Assembly: GCA_049841275.1 (NCBI GenBank)
Contig: JASGDN010000025.1
Location: forward strand, 22,636-86,635
Length of the DNA stretch: 64,000 nt
Reading direction: 5' to 3'
Source: JASGDN01 sp049841275
Lineage (GTDB): Bacteria; Chloroflexota; Chloroflexia; Thermomicrobiales; UBA6265
Positions 8,085 to 17,191 of the stretch are shown here, one piece after another. The position numbers and the translations under genes are program-made. Position 1 is the first letter of the stretch; every line of letters starts with the position of its first letter. The notes beneath the pieces are model-generated. The model was not told the origin of the DNA. It searched no databases and worked only from the letters and a program-made list of their open reading frames with translations.

Positions 8085-9260
8085 ATGCATCGTATCGTTC
8101 GGCGGGGGGAGACGGGGCGTCAGACAGCCGATCCGCTGGAGCTCTTCTACGATCTCGTTTTCGTGTTCACGATCACCCAGGTGTCCCACCTGCTGATCGA
8201 ACACCTGACCTGGACGGGGCTTGTCGAATCGGGCGTGGTTCTCCTTGCCATCTGGTGGTCGTGGAACTACACGACGTGGTTCACGAACGAGGTCGATGTC
8301 GAAGCGCCAATCGTGCGCCTGCTCATGATCGGGCTCATGGGATTGAGCCTCCTGATGGCCATCTCCGTCCCGGAATCGTTTGGCGAGCGGGCTTTGCTCT
8401 TTGCTGGTGCCTACGTCACGATCCAGTTCGTTCGTCATGGTTTCCTCGCCTTTGTGGCGTCGGGACCGGGGACGAACGAGCGGATACGCGCGCTTCATAT
8501 CCTGGCGTGGTTCGCCTTCGCAGGTGTCTTCTGGATCGCCGGGGCGTTGGTGGATGGCCATGCCCGGCTCCTGCTCTGGCTGATCGCCACCCTCATCGAT
8601 TACTGCGGGCCACTGCTGACCTATCCGGTCCCTGGGATGAAACGGATCTCTTCGGCGGCGTGGCGTGTGGTGCCGGAGCATTTCGACGAGCGTTTCCACC
8701 TCTTCATCATCCTCACGCTCGGTGAGACGATCATGATTACCGGGAGCACCACATCGAGCTTGCCGCTCGATGCCGCGCGCGTGGGGGCGTTCATCCTGGC
8801 TTTCGTGGGGACGGTTGCACTCTGGTGGCTCTACTTCCAGGTCGGCATCACCGATGCTGCCCATCGGCTGGAGGATGAGGAAGACTCGACGCCGCTTGCC
8901 CGCGATGTCTACACCTACGGCCAGGCGCCAATCGTGGCCGCGATCATCCTCTCTGCCGTTGGCGACGAATTCGTGATCGCCCATCCCGGCCATCATCTGG
9001 AGCATGCGCAGCTGCTGGTCGTGATCGGTGGCCCATTGCTCTACCTGCTGGCGGAGTTCGCCGTCTTCTGGCGTCTGACCGGCGCTCCTGCCTGGGAGCG
9101 GCTCATCGGCGCGTTCATCCTGCTCGGGGTGGGCTGGGCCGGTCTGCACGCCAGCGCTGTGACGACGAGCGCCCTCGTGGTTATCGTGCTGATCCTCGTC
9201 ATCCTGGCGGGGACCATCCGCGTGCGGCTGGGCGGCTGGAGGACGGTCCGCATCGGATAG
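8085..9260 (+). CDS. ltrA: Low-temperature-requirement A (LtrA) family membrane protein
   Basis: A 391-residue polytopic membrane protein with the LtrA signatures: an N-terminal ADPLELFYDLVFVF with conserved acidic residues, a central HFDERFHLFIILTLGETI, and about 11-12 hydrophobic segments. The family is named for a Listeria cold-growth phenotype and its biochemical function is unknown. A GGGGAGGG five bases upstream supports the start at 8085. The GNAT gene follows after 36 bases. Confidence 0.9.
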   Translation: MHRIVRRGETGRQTADPLELFYDLVFVFTITQVSHLLIEHLTWTGLVESGVVLLAIWWSWNYTTWFTNEVDVEAPIVRLLMIGLMGLSLLMAISVPESFGERALLFAGAYVTIQFVRHGFLAFVASGPGTNERIRALHILAWFAFAGVFWIAGALVDGHARLLLWLIATLIDYCGPLLTYPVPGMKRISSAAWRVVPEHFDERFHLFIILTLGETIMITGSTTSSLPLDAARVGAFILAFVGTVALWWLYFQVGITDAAHRLEDEEDSTPLARDVYTYGQAPIVAAIILSAVGDEFVIAHPGHHLEHAQLLVVIGGPLLYLLAEFAVFWRLTGAPAWERLIGAFILLGVGWAGLHASAVTTSALVVIVLILVILAGTIRVRLGGWRTVRIG

Positions 9261-9296
9261 ATGCGCCAACCATCAGCACCTGGACGGGGAGTGTTC

Positions 9297-9833
9297 ATGA
9301 CCGAGAGCGACCGTCGTTCGATCGTCCTTCGGCCGGCGACGCTGGCCGACGTGCCATCCATCGCCGGTATTCACGTTCGCGTCTGGCAGCGATCCTACCG
9401 CGGCATCATGCCGGATGACTTTCTCGACGCGCTTGCTCCCGAACACCGTTACGAGCGATGGGAACGCGAGGTCGCCGCGCCGAACGCCGCGATGACGGTC
9501 ATTGTCGCCGAGGATCCGGTCGTTGGGCAGATCGTGGGATTCTGCAGCGTCTGCCCGCAGAACCATCGGGAACCCGTCGATGAGGCGCTTCCCGCTGCCG
9601 GCGAGCTGTATACGATGTATGTGGACGAAAAGGGGCGCGGAATCGGTCGCTGCCTGATCGAGGCTGCCGAAGCGCGGATGCGTGCGATGGGCTTTACGCG
9701 CGGGGTGCTCTGGATGCTGGCGGACAATGTGGCAGCGCGCAGCTTCTACGAGCGTATGGGATGGGGCGACGGCATCCATTCGATACGGCGATCGTTTCGT
9801 CCCGGAAATCCGGCTTGCGAAGACGTTTGGTGA
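9297..9833 (+). CDS. GNAT-family N-acetyltransferase, first of tandem pair
   Basis: A 178-residue GNAT acetyltransferase. The acetyl-CoA pyrophosphate loop is GRGIGR at about residue 117, and RSFYERMGW is the usual C-terminal Tyr-containing helix. It is the same length as the next gene, with parallel motifs (VRVWQRSYRG versus VRTWQDVYRG; FLDAL in both), so the two arose by tandem duplication. The ATG at 9297 has GGGGAG upstream; an ATG at 9261 in frame is less well supported. Confidence 0.87.
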   Translation: MTESDRRSIVLRPATLADVPSIAGIHVRVWQRSYRGIMPDDFLDALAPEHRYERWEREVAAPNAAMTVIVAEDPVVGQIVGFCSVCPQNHREPVDEALPAAGELYTMYVDEKGRGIGRCLIEAAEARMRAMGFTRGVLWMLADNVAARSFYERMGWGDGIHSIRRSFRPGNPACEDVW

Positions 9834-9845
9834 GGAGGATCCGGC

Positions 9846-10382
9846 ATGAAGGTGCGTGCTGCCCGTCTGGAGGATGCTCCAGCCATTGCCGCCGTGCATG
9901 TCCGCACCTGGCAGGATGTCTACCGCGGGCACATGCCCGACGCGTTCCTCGATGCGCTCACGCCCGAACGGCGGCGACCCTTCTGGGACCGGATGCTTGC
10001 GGAAGCGGCACCTCCCTGGGCCACCTTCGTTGCCGAGGATGAGGCGGGGACCGTTGTGGGCTTCTGCAGCGTCGGGCCGAGCCGGGCGCCGGATTCGCTG
10101 GATGGTGCATCGCGCCCATCGTCCGAGACGGGTGAGGTCTATTCGATCTACGTCCTGCCGGACCGGCAGGGCAGAGGCGCTGGTCGCATGCTGCTCGATG
10201 CGGTGTGCGATGCCCTGCGTGAAAACGGATTCGCCGAGGCGGTTCTCTGGGTGCTGGCCGGGAATGCGCCGGCGATTGGCTTCTACGAGCGGATGGGCTG
10301 GCGGCCGGATGGCGCCGCGAAGCAGGAGGATATCGGCGGTACGACGATCGAGGAACGCGCCTATCGCCGCTCGCTTGCGTAG
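9846..10382 (+). CDS. GNAT-family N-acetyltransferase, second of tandem pair
   Basis: A 178-residue GNAT enzyme paralogous to its neighbour. GRGAGRMLL marks the acetyl-CoA loop and IGFYERMGWR the C-terminal helix. It starts 12 bases after the first copy with GAGGAGG before the ATG, so they form one transcript. Divergence in the middle of the proteins suggests different acceptors, which cannot be named. Confidence 0.87.
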   Translation: MKVRAARLEDAPAIAAVHVRTWQDVYRGHMPDAFLDALTPERRRPFWDRMLAEAAPPWATFVAEDEAGTVVGFCSVGPSRAPDSLDGASRPSSETGEVYSIYVLPDRQGRGAGRMLLDAVCDALRENGFAEAVLWVLAGNAPAIGFYERMGWRPDGAAKQEDIGGTTIEERAYRRSLA

Positions 10383-10464
10383 ATGGTTCCGGGACGTTGC
10401 GGCCTGCATAGGCATGGGGCAAGCCACCTAGCGGCTGGGATGCCAAGCAGTCCCCAACATTCCT

Positions 10465-10653
10465 TGTCATCCTGAACGCAGTGAAAGACCCCCGCGCGAA
10501 GCGCAATCGACCGCAGGTCGATACCCAGTAGGATGCCTATGCATGTCCCCAGCGTTCGTCTGCGGCTTCACGCGCATCGTTGCTGCCACATCCTGGATCC
10601 GGCTCCGCCGGATGTGCTGCGCACGGGGGTTCTTCGCTCCGCTCAGAATGACA
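10465..10653. repeat. Intergenic palindromic dispersed repeat, copy 1
   Basis: The two ends are imperfect inverted copies of each other: TGTCATCCTGAACGCAGTGA at 10465 against a right end whose reverse complement begins TGTCATTCTGAGCGGAGCGA at 10653, both continuing into CCCCCG-GCG. Inside the left arm is a short dyad, TCGACCGCAGGTCGA. A second copy lies at 37267-37486. The gap 10383-10730 holds no gene; this repeat fills most of it. It has the look of a small non-coding element or folded RNA, without a transposase. Confidence 0.7.
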
Positions 10654-10730
10654 TGGGGCGTTGCCGTGTGGAAGGCGTCCCGAATGCCACATCAAGGCCT
10701 GTCCCGTGGTACCGGTAGTTGGCGCCGCAA

Positions 10731-11525
10731 TCAGTCCAGCAGGCTGGTGCGAATCGCATCGATCTCGTCGCGGCCCACGCCGGCATCACGCAGGTAGCCT
10801 TCCGCCGAACCCCAGGTCGCGTCCAGCGTGACGAGAAATGTCTGCATTGTCTCGGCCTGCGCGCGAATCAGTTGTTCGGGGACTTTCACACCGTCGGACT
10901 GCGATGCCAGTTCCGGATTCGACGCCATCCAGCCCTGGATCATCCGGCGCATGTTCCGGTCGGTGATCGCGTAGTCGTCGACGATCAGCGCATCGTCCAC
11001 GTCCAGCAGCCGGAGGAGCAGCGCGACCGCGACGCCGGTGCGGTCCTTCCCGGCCGCGCAGTGGATCACGGCGGGCAGGTCGTCGGTCGCCGCCAGTGTG
11101 CCGAAGACCATCCGATACGATGCCTGGCCGTGAACGAGGAAGGCGGCGTACATCTCCGCCAGGGGTTTGTCCTCCAGTGCGGCCGGCGACGCGTCGACAT
11201 CGGTGACTGGCGCATGGATCACGCTCGTGCCACGGTCGACCAGCGGACTGGGACCGGTCCGTGCGATCTCTTCGGGCGAGCGGAGGTCGATCAGCGTGCG
11301 GATGGAAACCCCGGCGAGGCGGTCGAGATCCACCGATGTCAGCCGGGAGAGCGCGTCACTGCGGAAGACGCGCCGGCGGCGGACGGTCTGTCCATGCCGG
11401 TTCAGCAGGCCGCCCAGATCGCGGAAGTTGGTTGCGCCTTCCAGCAGCCACTCGCGCGAGTCGAGGTCCGGCTGGACGGGGGCCTGCGCCACGGCTGGGT
11501 CGAACGCGGATGTGGGATCGGTCAT
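10731..11525 (-). CDS. Tyrosine-protein phosphatase (dual-specificity-like)
   Basis: A 264-residue member of the bacterial Tyr/Ser phosphatase family. The P-loop HCAAGKDRTG at residues 155-164 places catalytic Cys156 and Arg162, and the N-terminal NFRDLGG is also diagnostic. It should remove phosphate from phosphotyrosine or phosphoinositide-like substrates in the cytoplasm. Its ATG overlaps the TGA of the NhaA-DsbA fusion by four bases (ATGA), so it is translated from the same message. Confidence 0.9.
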   Translation of the reverse strand: MTDPTSAFDPAVAQAPVQPDLDSREWLLEGATNFRDLGGLLNRHGQTVRRRRVFRSDALSRLTSVDLDRLAGVSIRTLIDLRSPEEIARTGPSPLVDRGTSVIHAPVTDVDASPAALEDKPLAEMYAAFLVHGQASYRMVFGTLAATDDLPAVIHCAAGKDRTGVAVALLLRLLDVDDALIVDDYAITDRNMRRMIQGWMASNPELASQSDGVKVPEQLIRAQAETMQTFLVTLDATWGSAEGYLRDAGVGRDEIDAIRTSLLD

Positions 11526-13462
11526 TGGTGCTCCTGGTGTGTTGGGCTGTTGCGCGGGTGATCGGTGTCGCGCGTCGATTCGAGGGCGCGAATCAGGCTT
11601 GAGGCATCGTATGGACCCTTGTGGCGCTTGCCGTTGACGAAGAATGTCGGCGTGCCGTGGACGTCCATCAATTCGGCATCAAGCATATCGTCCCGGACAT
11701 GGGCGAGGGTCTCGGCATCGTGCATGTCTGCTTCGAAGCGATCGAGGTCGAGGTCCAGATCCTCGGCGTAGCGAAGCAGGTCGTCCAGGTCCAGCGCATC
11801 CTGATGGGCGAAGAGATGGGGGCCATAGACGAAGAAGTCGCCCTGGCGTGCGGCGGCCTCGCTCGCATAGGCCGCTTCCAGGGCGTATGGGTGGACGTGC
11901 GTCAGTGGCAGGTGACGCCAGACGTACCGCAACTCGTTCCCGAAGTACGCGCGCACGTCGTCGATGGAGCCCGTGGCGCGGCTGCAGAACGGGCATTCGA
12001 AGTCGCCGTATTCCACCAGCGTCAGCGGGGCGTCCACCGGGCCGCGGATATGGTCCCGCGCAGGATCGACCGGCCGTACCAGTTTCAGGAGCTGCGTCGA
12101 GGGCGGCTGCACGCGGTCCAGCACGCGGAAAATGATCCAGCCGAGCGCGAAGGCAAGCACGGAGGCCAGCAGCACGCCGACGCGTGCCTCGTCCTGCACC
12201 AGCGGATCGTCGATGGCGAGGTCGACGATGAAGAGCGCAATCGTGAAGCCGATCCCGGAGAGCGCCGCACCCCCGGCGATGCGTCCGAAGGTGAGGCCCG
12301 GTGCGAGCTCGCCGAGGTGTAGCAGGCGGAGGAGGCCTGTGCTGCCAGCGATGCCGATCAGCTTGCCGAGCACAAGTCCGGCGACGATGCCCCAGGTGAC
12401 CGGCGAACGCATTGCGCCGCTCAGGGTGTCGCCGCTGAGCACGACGCCAGCATTTGCCAGCGCGAAGATCGGGAGGATGAGGACGTTGCTGTACGGCTCG
12501 TACTGGTCCCGCAGCCGTTCGTTGACGGAGACGGCGTTGCGCAGGCCGCGCGCCGCGATGCGGGCGTAGGCCGGGTTCGGCGATTGCTGGAAGGCTCGGG
12601 CGAGGTCCGCTGTCTGCCGCACATCCCGTTGCCGTGGTTCGTAGACCGGGATCAGCAGGGCGACGGCGACCCCGGCCAGGGTTGCGTGGAGGCCGGAGGC
12701 ATACGTCGCGCTCCAGGCGATGAGGGCCAGGGCCAGGTAGGCCGGCCCGAGATTGCTGCCGAGATCCGTCGGGATAGAGCGAAGCGCCCAGATTCCGGCT
12801 AGGGCAAGGATAGCGATTGGCAATGGCGCGACGTTCAGGCGGTCGGTGTAGAAGATCGCGATCACCAACAACGCGCCGATATCGTCCACCACGGCGAGGG
12901 CGAGCAGGAAGATGCGCAGGTGGCCGGGGAATTTCGGCCCGGCCACCGCCAGCGCGCCGAGCAGGAAGGCGGTGTCCGTCGAGATGACGACGCCCCAGGC
13001 GTGCGACGCATCGGTTCCATGATTGAAGGCGAGGAAGATCACCGCCGGCATTACGAGACCGGCGATAGCGGCGGCCACCGGGACGACCGCGCGAGCGCGG
13101 TTGCTCAGCTCGCCGAGGGTGAATTCGCGTTTGACCTCTAGCCCGACCACGAAGAAGAAGAGCGTCATCAACACGTCGTTCACGATGTGCCGGAAGCTCA
13201 TCTCCACCGAGAACGAGGCGGCTTTCAGTTCGAGCCGGGCTTCCCAGAAGGAGCGGTAGCTGTCGCCCCACGGCCAGTTCGCCCAGATCAGCGCGGCCAG
13301 CGTTGCGAGTAGGAGCAGCGCCGCCGAGCCTTGCTCCGAGGCAGTGATGCCGCGCATCGGCGCGATCAGCCGCGCGAGGACGGGATGAGCGCCGGCGGTA
13401 TGCGTATCGCTGGATTGATCGTCTTCGGGTGACTCGGCAGGCGTTTGAACGGGATCGGACAC
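11522..13462 (-). CDS. nhaA: NhaA Na+/H+ antiporter fused to a DsbA/thioredoxin domain
   Basis: A 646-residue fusion. Residues about 35-455 are NhaA: FFFVVGLEVKRE, STDTAF, and VVDDIGALLVIAIFYTD with the paired transport aspartates. Residues about 475-640 are a DsbA-like thioredoxin fold with CPFC at 490-493 and a cis-Pro in HGTPTFF near 604. NhaA exchanges Na+ (or Li+) for H+ across the membrane; the C-terminal domain probably adds a thiol redox activity. Similar fusions are known in some high-GC bacteria. The phosphatase gene is coupled downstream. Confidence 0.92.
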   Translation of the reverse strand: MSDPVQTPAESPEDDQSSDTHTAGAHPVLARLIAPMRGITASEQGSAALLLLATLAALIWANWPWGDSYRSFWEARLELKAASFSVEMSFRHIVNDVLMTLFFFVVGLEVKREFTLGELSNRARAVVPVAAAIAGLVMPAVIFLAFNHGTDASHAWGVVISTDTAFLLGALAVAGPKFPGHLRIFLLALAVVDDIGALLVIAIFYTDRLNVAPLPIAILALAGIWALRSIPTDLGSNLGPAYLALALIAWSATYASGLHATLAGVAVALLIPVYEPRQRDVRQTADLARAFQQSPNPAYARIAARGLRNAVSVNERLRDQYEPYSNVLILPIFALANAGVVLSGDTLSGAMRSPVTWGIVAGLVLGKLIGIAGSTGLLRLLHLGELAPGLTFGRIAGGAALSGIGFTIALFIVDLAIDDPLVQDEARVGVLLASVLAFALGWIIFRVLDRVQPPSTQLLKLVRPVDPARDHIRGPVDAPLTLVEYGDFECPFCSRATGSIDDVRAYFGNELRYVWRHLPLTHVHPYALEAAYASEAAARQGDFFVYGPHLFAHQDALDLDDLLRYAEDLDLDLDRFEADMHDAETLAHVRDDMLDAELMDVHGTPTFFVNGKRHKGPYDASSLIRALESTRDTDHPRNSPTHQEHQ

Positions 13463-13525
13463 TCGGGTGCTCCTGGCCGATGATGAGCGTGAGCACCGTG
13501 GAGGGATGGGTATCCGGCATCCTCA

Positions 13526-13563
13526 TGCTCGGAGACGCGACTACGCGTCCCCGTCTCTGAGCA
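13526..13563. promoter_or_regulatory. Hairpin between nucleoside hydrolase and nhaA
   Basis: A 12-bp inverted repeat with one mismatch (TGCTCGGAGACG against CGTCTCTGAGCA) and a 14-base loop, 64 bases ahead of nhaA. No T-run follows, so it may be a weak terminator of the nucleoside hydrolase gene or a leader structure of nhaA. Confidence 0.45.
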
Positions 13564-13630
13564 TATCAGGCCGCCTTCTTCCGAAAAAATCCCCCGAATG
13601 GCGAGCGTTTTCGTCGTTCCGGCAGGATGC

Positions 13631-14560
13631 TCAGTTCGCGATCCGTTCCGCGATGAATGCCTCGCTTGTCTCCCGGTCGAGGTCCAGAGCCACTCGCGCC
13701 GTCGCCGGGCGATCGTCGGCCGGTGGGTAGCCAACCGTCATCGCCTTCGTGAACGTTCCGGTCAGTTCCACCCGCACGGCGAGATCTGTCCAGCGCAGGA
13801 TGTCCGGCCGCACGATCGTGGCAGCGGCCAGCGGGTCGTGCAGGAATGTGTCGCCGCCGCGCGCCACGAAACCGGGATAGTCCGCGATCTGCTGGGCGAC
13901 TGCATCGTGATACGGCGTGCCCTTAGCCCGCAAGGCGTCTACCCCGGTGCGGTCGATCAGCGCGCGCAGCGTCACGTCCAGCGGAACCAGCGACATCGAT
14001 GCGCCGGACGAGAAGACGATGTGGGCCGCATCCGGATCGCAGCGGATGTTGTGCTCTGCGGGTCCGGCTCCGGAGGTCGGCGTCACGGCGAACCAGCCGC
14101 CCATGATCGTCAGGTGGTTCAGCGAGGTGGCGAATCGTGGTTCCCGCGTGATGGCGGCGGCCACGTTCGTGAGCGGTCCGACCGCGAGCAGATGGATCTC
14201 GCCGGGATTTGCCAGCACATGCTCGATCAGGAAGTCGACGGCGTGCTGGTCGGGTCCGGCGGCGAACCGCTCGCTGTCGCCTTCGCCCAGCAGCCCGACG
14301 CCCTCGTGTCCCGGCCAGTAGATCGGTTGCAACCCCAGCAGTGGCGCGGAGATGCCTTCGTAGACGGGGATGGTTGCAGCGTCCCCTCCCCGCAAGGCGA
14401 GGAGTTTCCGCGCCATGCGCGCCCGCAGCGCGACATCGGCGTAGACGGTGGTGATCGCGTCGAGCTGGATCTCCGGTGATCCCAGCAGGAAGGCGAGGGC
14501 GATGCAATCGTCGACATCGGTGCCGATGTCGGTATCGAGGACGATGCGGATGGGCGGCAT
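13631..14560 (-). CDS. Inosine/uridine-preferring nucleoside hydrolase
   Basis: A 309-residue nucleoside N-ribohydrolase. The calcium-binding N-terminal motif DTDIGTDVDD occupies residues 9-18, LLAVGPLTNVA is the conserved central strand, and a C-terminal FLHDPLA supplies the active-site His and Asp. It splits ribonucleosides into base and ribose for salvage. The exact base preference is not readable. It is divergent from the exported low-complexity gene at 14793; the 230 bases between hold both promoters. Confidence 0.92.
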   Translation of the reverse strand: MPPIRIVLDTDIGTDVDDCIALAFLLGSPEIQLDAITTVYADVALRARMARKLLALRGGDAATIPVYEGISAPLLGLQPIYWPGHEGVGLLGEGDSERFAAGPDQHAVDFLIEHVLANPGEIHLLAVGPLTNVAAAITREPRFATSLNHLTIMGGWFAVTPTSGAGPAEHNIRCDPDAAHIVFSSGASMSLVPLDVTLRALIDRTGVDALRAKGTPYHDAVAQQIADYPGFVARGGDTFLHDPLAAATIVRPDILRWTDLAVRVELTGTFTKAMTVGYPPADDRPATARVALDLDRETSEAFIAERIAN

Positions 14561-14792
14561 GAAGACCTCCGAGAGTGACGAGTCCGGGCACGGGAGCGCA
14601 CATGTGCGGCCCGATGCAATCGCTCCGCATCATATGGGCGTACATCCGGCGTGACCATACGTGGAGCATATGTGTATTCCGGTAGGGTTGCAGCGTCGAG
14701 CGGTACGCCCGGTCGATGGGTCAGGGAACCGGCTCGACATCGTCGTCGCACTCGTTCATCCACCTACCAAGGCCCATCAGGAGCATCCTGCC

Positions 14793-15863
14793 ATGTCCAG
14801 GAACGATTCGTTACTCGATCGCATTCGTTCGGGGAATATCGATCGCAGGCATCTCATCGGCGGCGCAGCTGGCGTGACCACGGCGGCGACCGCTGCCTTC
14901 GCGCTCGGTTCACTCGTCTCGGCGCAGACAACCGATTCGTCGACGGCGACGCCGGAAGCCGGGTCGGGATCGTCCGGGGCGTCTGGATCGAGCGGGAGTT
15001 CGCATTCGTCCGAGATGGCGACCGCGATCACCGACCGTTCCGCCGAGGTGATTGCCTCGGTGAAGGCCGACCGGGACGCTCTCGCATCGTCGCTCGATAC
15101 CTCCGCCATCGACGAACTGCTTTCGCTGGCGAGCGATCTCCAGACGAAGGCGGAAGCGGCGGCAGTCGGCTCCAGCAAGGAGTCTTCTTCCACGTCGTCC
15201 ACGTCGTCCACGGCCTCCACGTCGGACACTGCGACGCCGGAGGCGTCGTCCGGGTCGTCCACAACCTCCACGTCCACCTCGTCGTCAGCGAACGCGCCCG
15301 GCAAGATCGAGCTTGCCTTCGCGGCGGCCCGCACGGCTCAGGCTGCCCGCGCGACGATCGTCGCCCAGCTGGCGAATTTCGGGCTGCCATCCGAGCAGGC
15401 ACGTTTGAGCCGGGCGCTCTCCCGCATCTATGACGATGTGAAGGACCTCGCCACGAAGGCCAGTTCCGCGGGCGAGGAGGACGCCTCTACCCTGGTCACC
15501 CACGCCGAGACCACCTACAAGAGCGCCTACGACGCCTATGGCGCGAAGACCTATGCCCGGGCGACGGCATACGGCGAGGCGACATCCCATCTCGGTGAAG
15601 CTGCCGCGGCAGTGCTCGGCCGGCGCCGCGCCGCCGAGATGGGCGGCTGGGGACGTGGTCGCGATGGCGGTCGTTCTGGCGGAATGGGCATGTCCGGCCG
15701 TGGAGGCGGAATGAGCGGCGGCAAGCGCGACGGATCGGGGGCCGGTTCTGGCGGGAGCGACAGCACGACGGCTACGCCATCAGCGGATTCGTCCTCCGGT
15801 TCGGATACGGATTCGACCGGCGATACATCCACGCCCGTGGAGGTGCCGGAACCGTCGTTCTAG
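14793..15863 (+). CDS. Exported Ser/Thr/Gly-rich protein of unknown function
   Basis: A 356-residue protein. The N-terminus has a Tat-like signal, IDRRHLIGG followed by a hydrophobic Ala-rich segment ending LVSAQ. Ser/Thr-rich low complexity occurs at about residues 50-70 and 130-165. Two helical segments rich in Ala lie between and after (about residues 70-130 and 165-275). The tail is a Gly/Arg/Met-rich stretch followed by Ser/Asp. No family is recognised. It is presumably secreted or surface attached. The ATG at 14793 is chosen because it begins the signal, with CAGGAG upstream. Confidence 0.75.
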   Translation: MSRNDSLLDRIRSGNIDRRHLIGGAAGVTTAATAAFALGSLVSAQTTDSSTATPEAGSGSSGASGSSGSSHSSEMATAITDRSAEVIASVKADRDALASSLDTSAIDELLSLASDLQTKAEAAAVGSSKESSSTSSTSSTASTSDTATPEASSGSSTTSTSTSSSANAPGKIELAFAAARTAQAARATIVAQLANFGLPSEQARLSRALSRIYDDVKDLATKASSAGEEDASTLVTHAETTYKSAYDAYGAKTYARATAYGEATSHLGEAAAAVLGRRRAAEMGGWGRGRDGGRSGGMGMSGRGGGMSGGKRDGSGAGSGGSDSTTATPSADSSSGSDTDSTGDTSTPVEVPEPSF

Positions 15864-15893
15864 GCTTGATCCCTGGATGAGGTGAATTGATGA

Positions 15894-15926
15894 ACAGGAG
15901 GGATGCGATCATCGCATCCCTCCTGT
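15894..15926. terminator. Bidirectional terminator
   Basis: A perfect 16-bp dyad, ACAGGAGGGATGCGAT and its complement around one central base. It sits between the convergent genes ending at 15863 and 15981 and should stop both transcripts. Confidence 0.8.
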
Positions 15927-15980
15927 CGCGTTTGCCAGGTTTGTGGGGTCGTCGTCCCGGATTCGGGCATCGGCTCGCGG

Positions 15981-16931
15981 CTAGCTTACGATGAATATCG
16001 TGTGCATTCCGTGGAATGCATGCGGGTCTCCAATGCCGGCTGTCGGGAACCAGCAACTCCCCACATACGTGCCGGTTTCGAGGGAGATGGCGTGCCACGT
16101 GACGGTCCCGATCGATTGGGATGGGGTGACGGCGACGGTCTCCAGATCGCACCAGCACAATCCTTCGGCCACCGGCGTTCCGGTCATGGCCGACGCGTAC
16201 AGTGCGGCAATGTCGTCATCGGTTGTTCCGTCGGGAACCTTGTCCACTTCCAGGAAATGCGGCTGGGCGCCCTGGTTCTCCACGCGGAAGATGTGGTCCC
16301 CGGCCACGAGGTTGCCTTCCACCGCGATGCTGAACTCGATCATGGTCACCGTGACATCGGATTCGGGTTCTGGCAGGTCCGCTGCGGCCTCGCCAGTGAC
16401 CTTAACCACGACGGGCATTTGGGGAGACTCGAGATTGTCTCCCCAGGCGATCCAATCGCCCTCTGTCAGATCGATGACCGCGCTTCCCGTGGCTCCTGGG
16501 GCACTGGCCGCGCCGCCGGCGAAGTCCGACCGGTAGACGAAGGTCGGCAGCGGGGTCGTTTCCCCGGTATCGGCGTCGCTGGCCGGCGTGGCATCACCGC
16601 CTGCCGGCGGACCGAACATGGTGAAGAACTCGTCGGTGGTGATGCCATACGGCTTGACGAAAGCCACCGTCGCTCCCCAGTCGACATCGGGAGGTCCGGT
16701 GACGGTCACAAGGTAGCGACCAGCTGTGAGTGTCTCGGGGATGCCCTCGAAGCTGTCGGCAGTGACGGTCACATCGATGGTTGGTAGCCCGAGACTGGAG
16801 AGATCTGCTGGGGAGGCGGCGAGGAGCGGCATGGATCGCGCCAGGCTCCAACCCAGCCCCGCGCCGACGAGACCCTTGACCAACCGACGGCGATCGACGG
16901 ATGAACCATTGAACGGAAACACCGTGTTCAT
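15981..16931 (-). CDS. Tat-exported cupredoxin-like protein
   Basis: A 316-residue exported protein. The N-terminal VDRRRLVKG followed by a hydrophobic run is a Tat-type signal. Two beta-rich halves follow. The second half has the pattern of plastocyanin/azurin-like domains: VAGDHIFRVENQGAQPHFLEV, then a CWC pair, TWHAISLETGTYVGSCWFP and a His/Met tail with HAFHGMH. These could form a type-1 copper site, but ligands are not certain. The start at 16931 begins the signal; the longer frame adds unlikely residues. Confidence 0.75.
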   Translation of the reverse strand: MNTVFPFNGSSVDRRRLVKGLVGAGLGWSLARSMPLLAASPADLSSLGLPTIDVTVTADSFEGIPETLTAGRYLVTVTGPPDVDWGATVAFVKPYGITTDEFFTMFGPPAGGDATPASDADTGETTPLPTFVYRSDFAGGAASAPGATGSAVIDLTEGDWIAWGDNLESPQMPVVVKVTGEAAADLPEPESDVTVTMIEFSIAVEGNLVAGDHIFRVENQGAQPHFLEVDKVPDGTTDDDIAALYASAMTGTPVAEGLCWCDLETVAVTPSQSIGTVTWHAISLETGTYVGSCWFPTAGIGDPHAFHGMHTIFIVS

Positions 16932-17191
16932 GAGGCATGCATCCCCTTCAAGTGATGTTCGCGGCTGGACAGAGGGGGACCCGCCTCGCATTTTAGGCAT
17001 GAATCACGATCGGTCAATCGCCCCGGCTGGTACGGGGTGCTGCGCGCGGTCCGAAGTGGTGAGGAGGATGCAGGGTCGAACTGGCATTCAGGCACGAGAC
17101 CCGCACGCTGTCTCGTTCCGCGGGCGTACAGCCGTGCATCCCCCGGCGGCGGCCTGGCGTACGTGAGCGTGAAGGAAAGGATGCACTCCGG

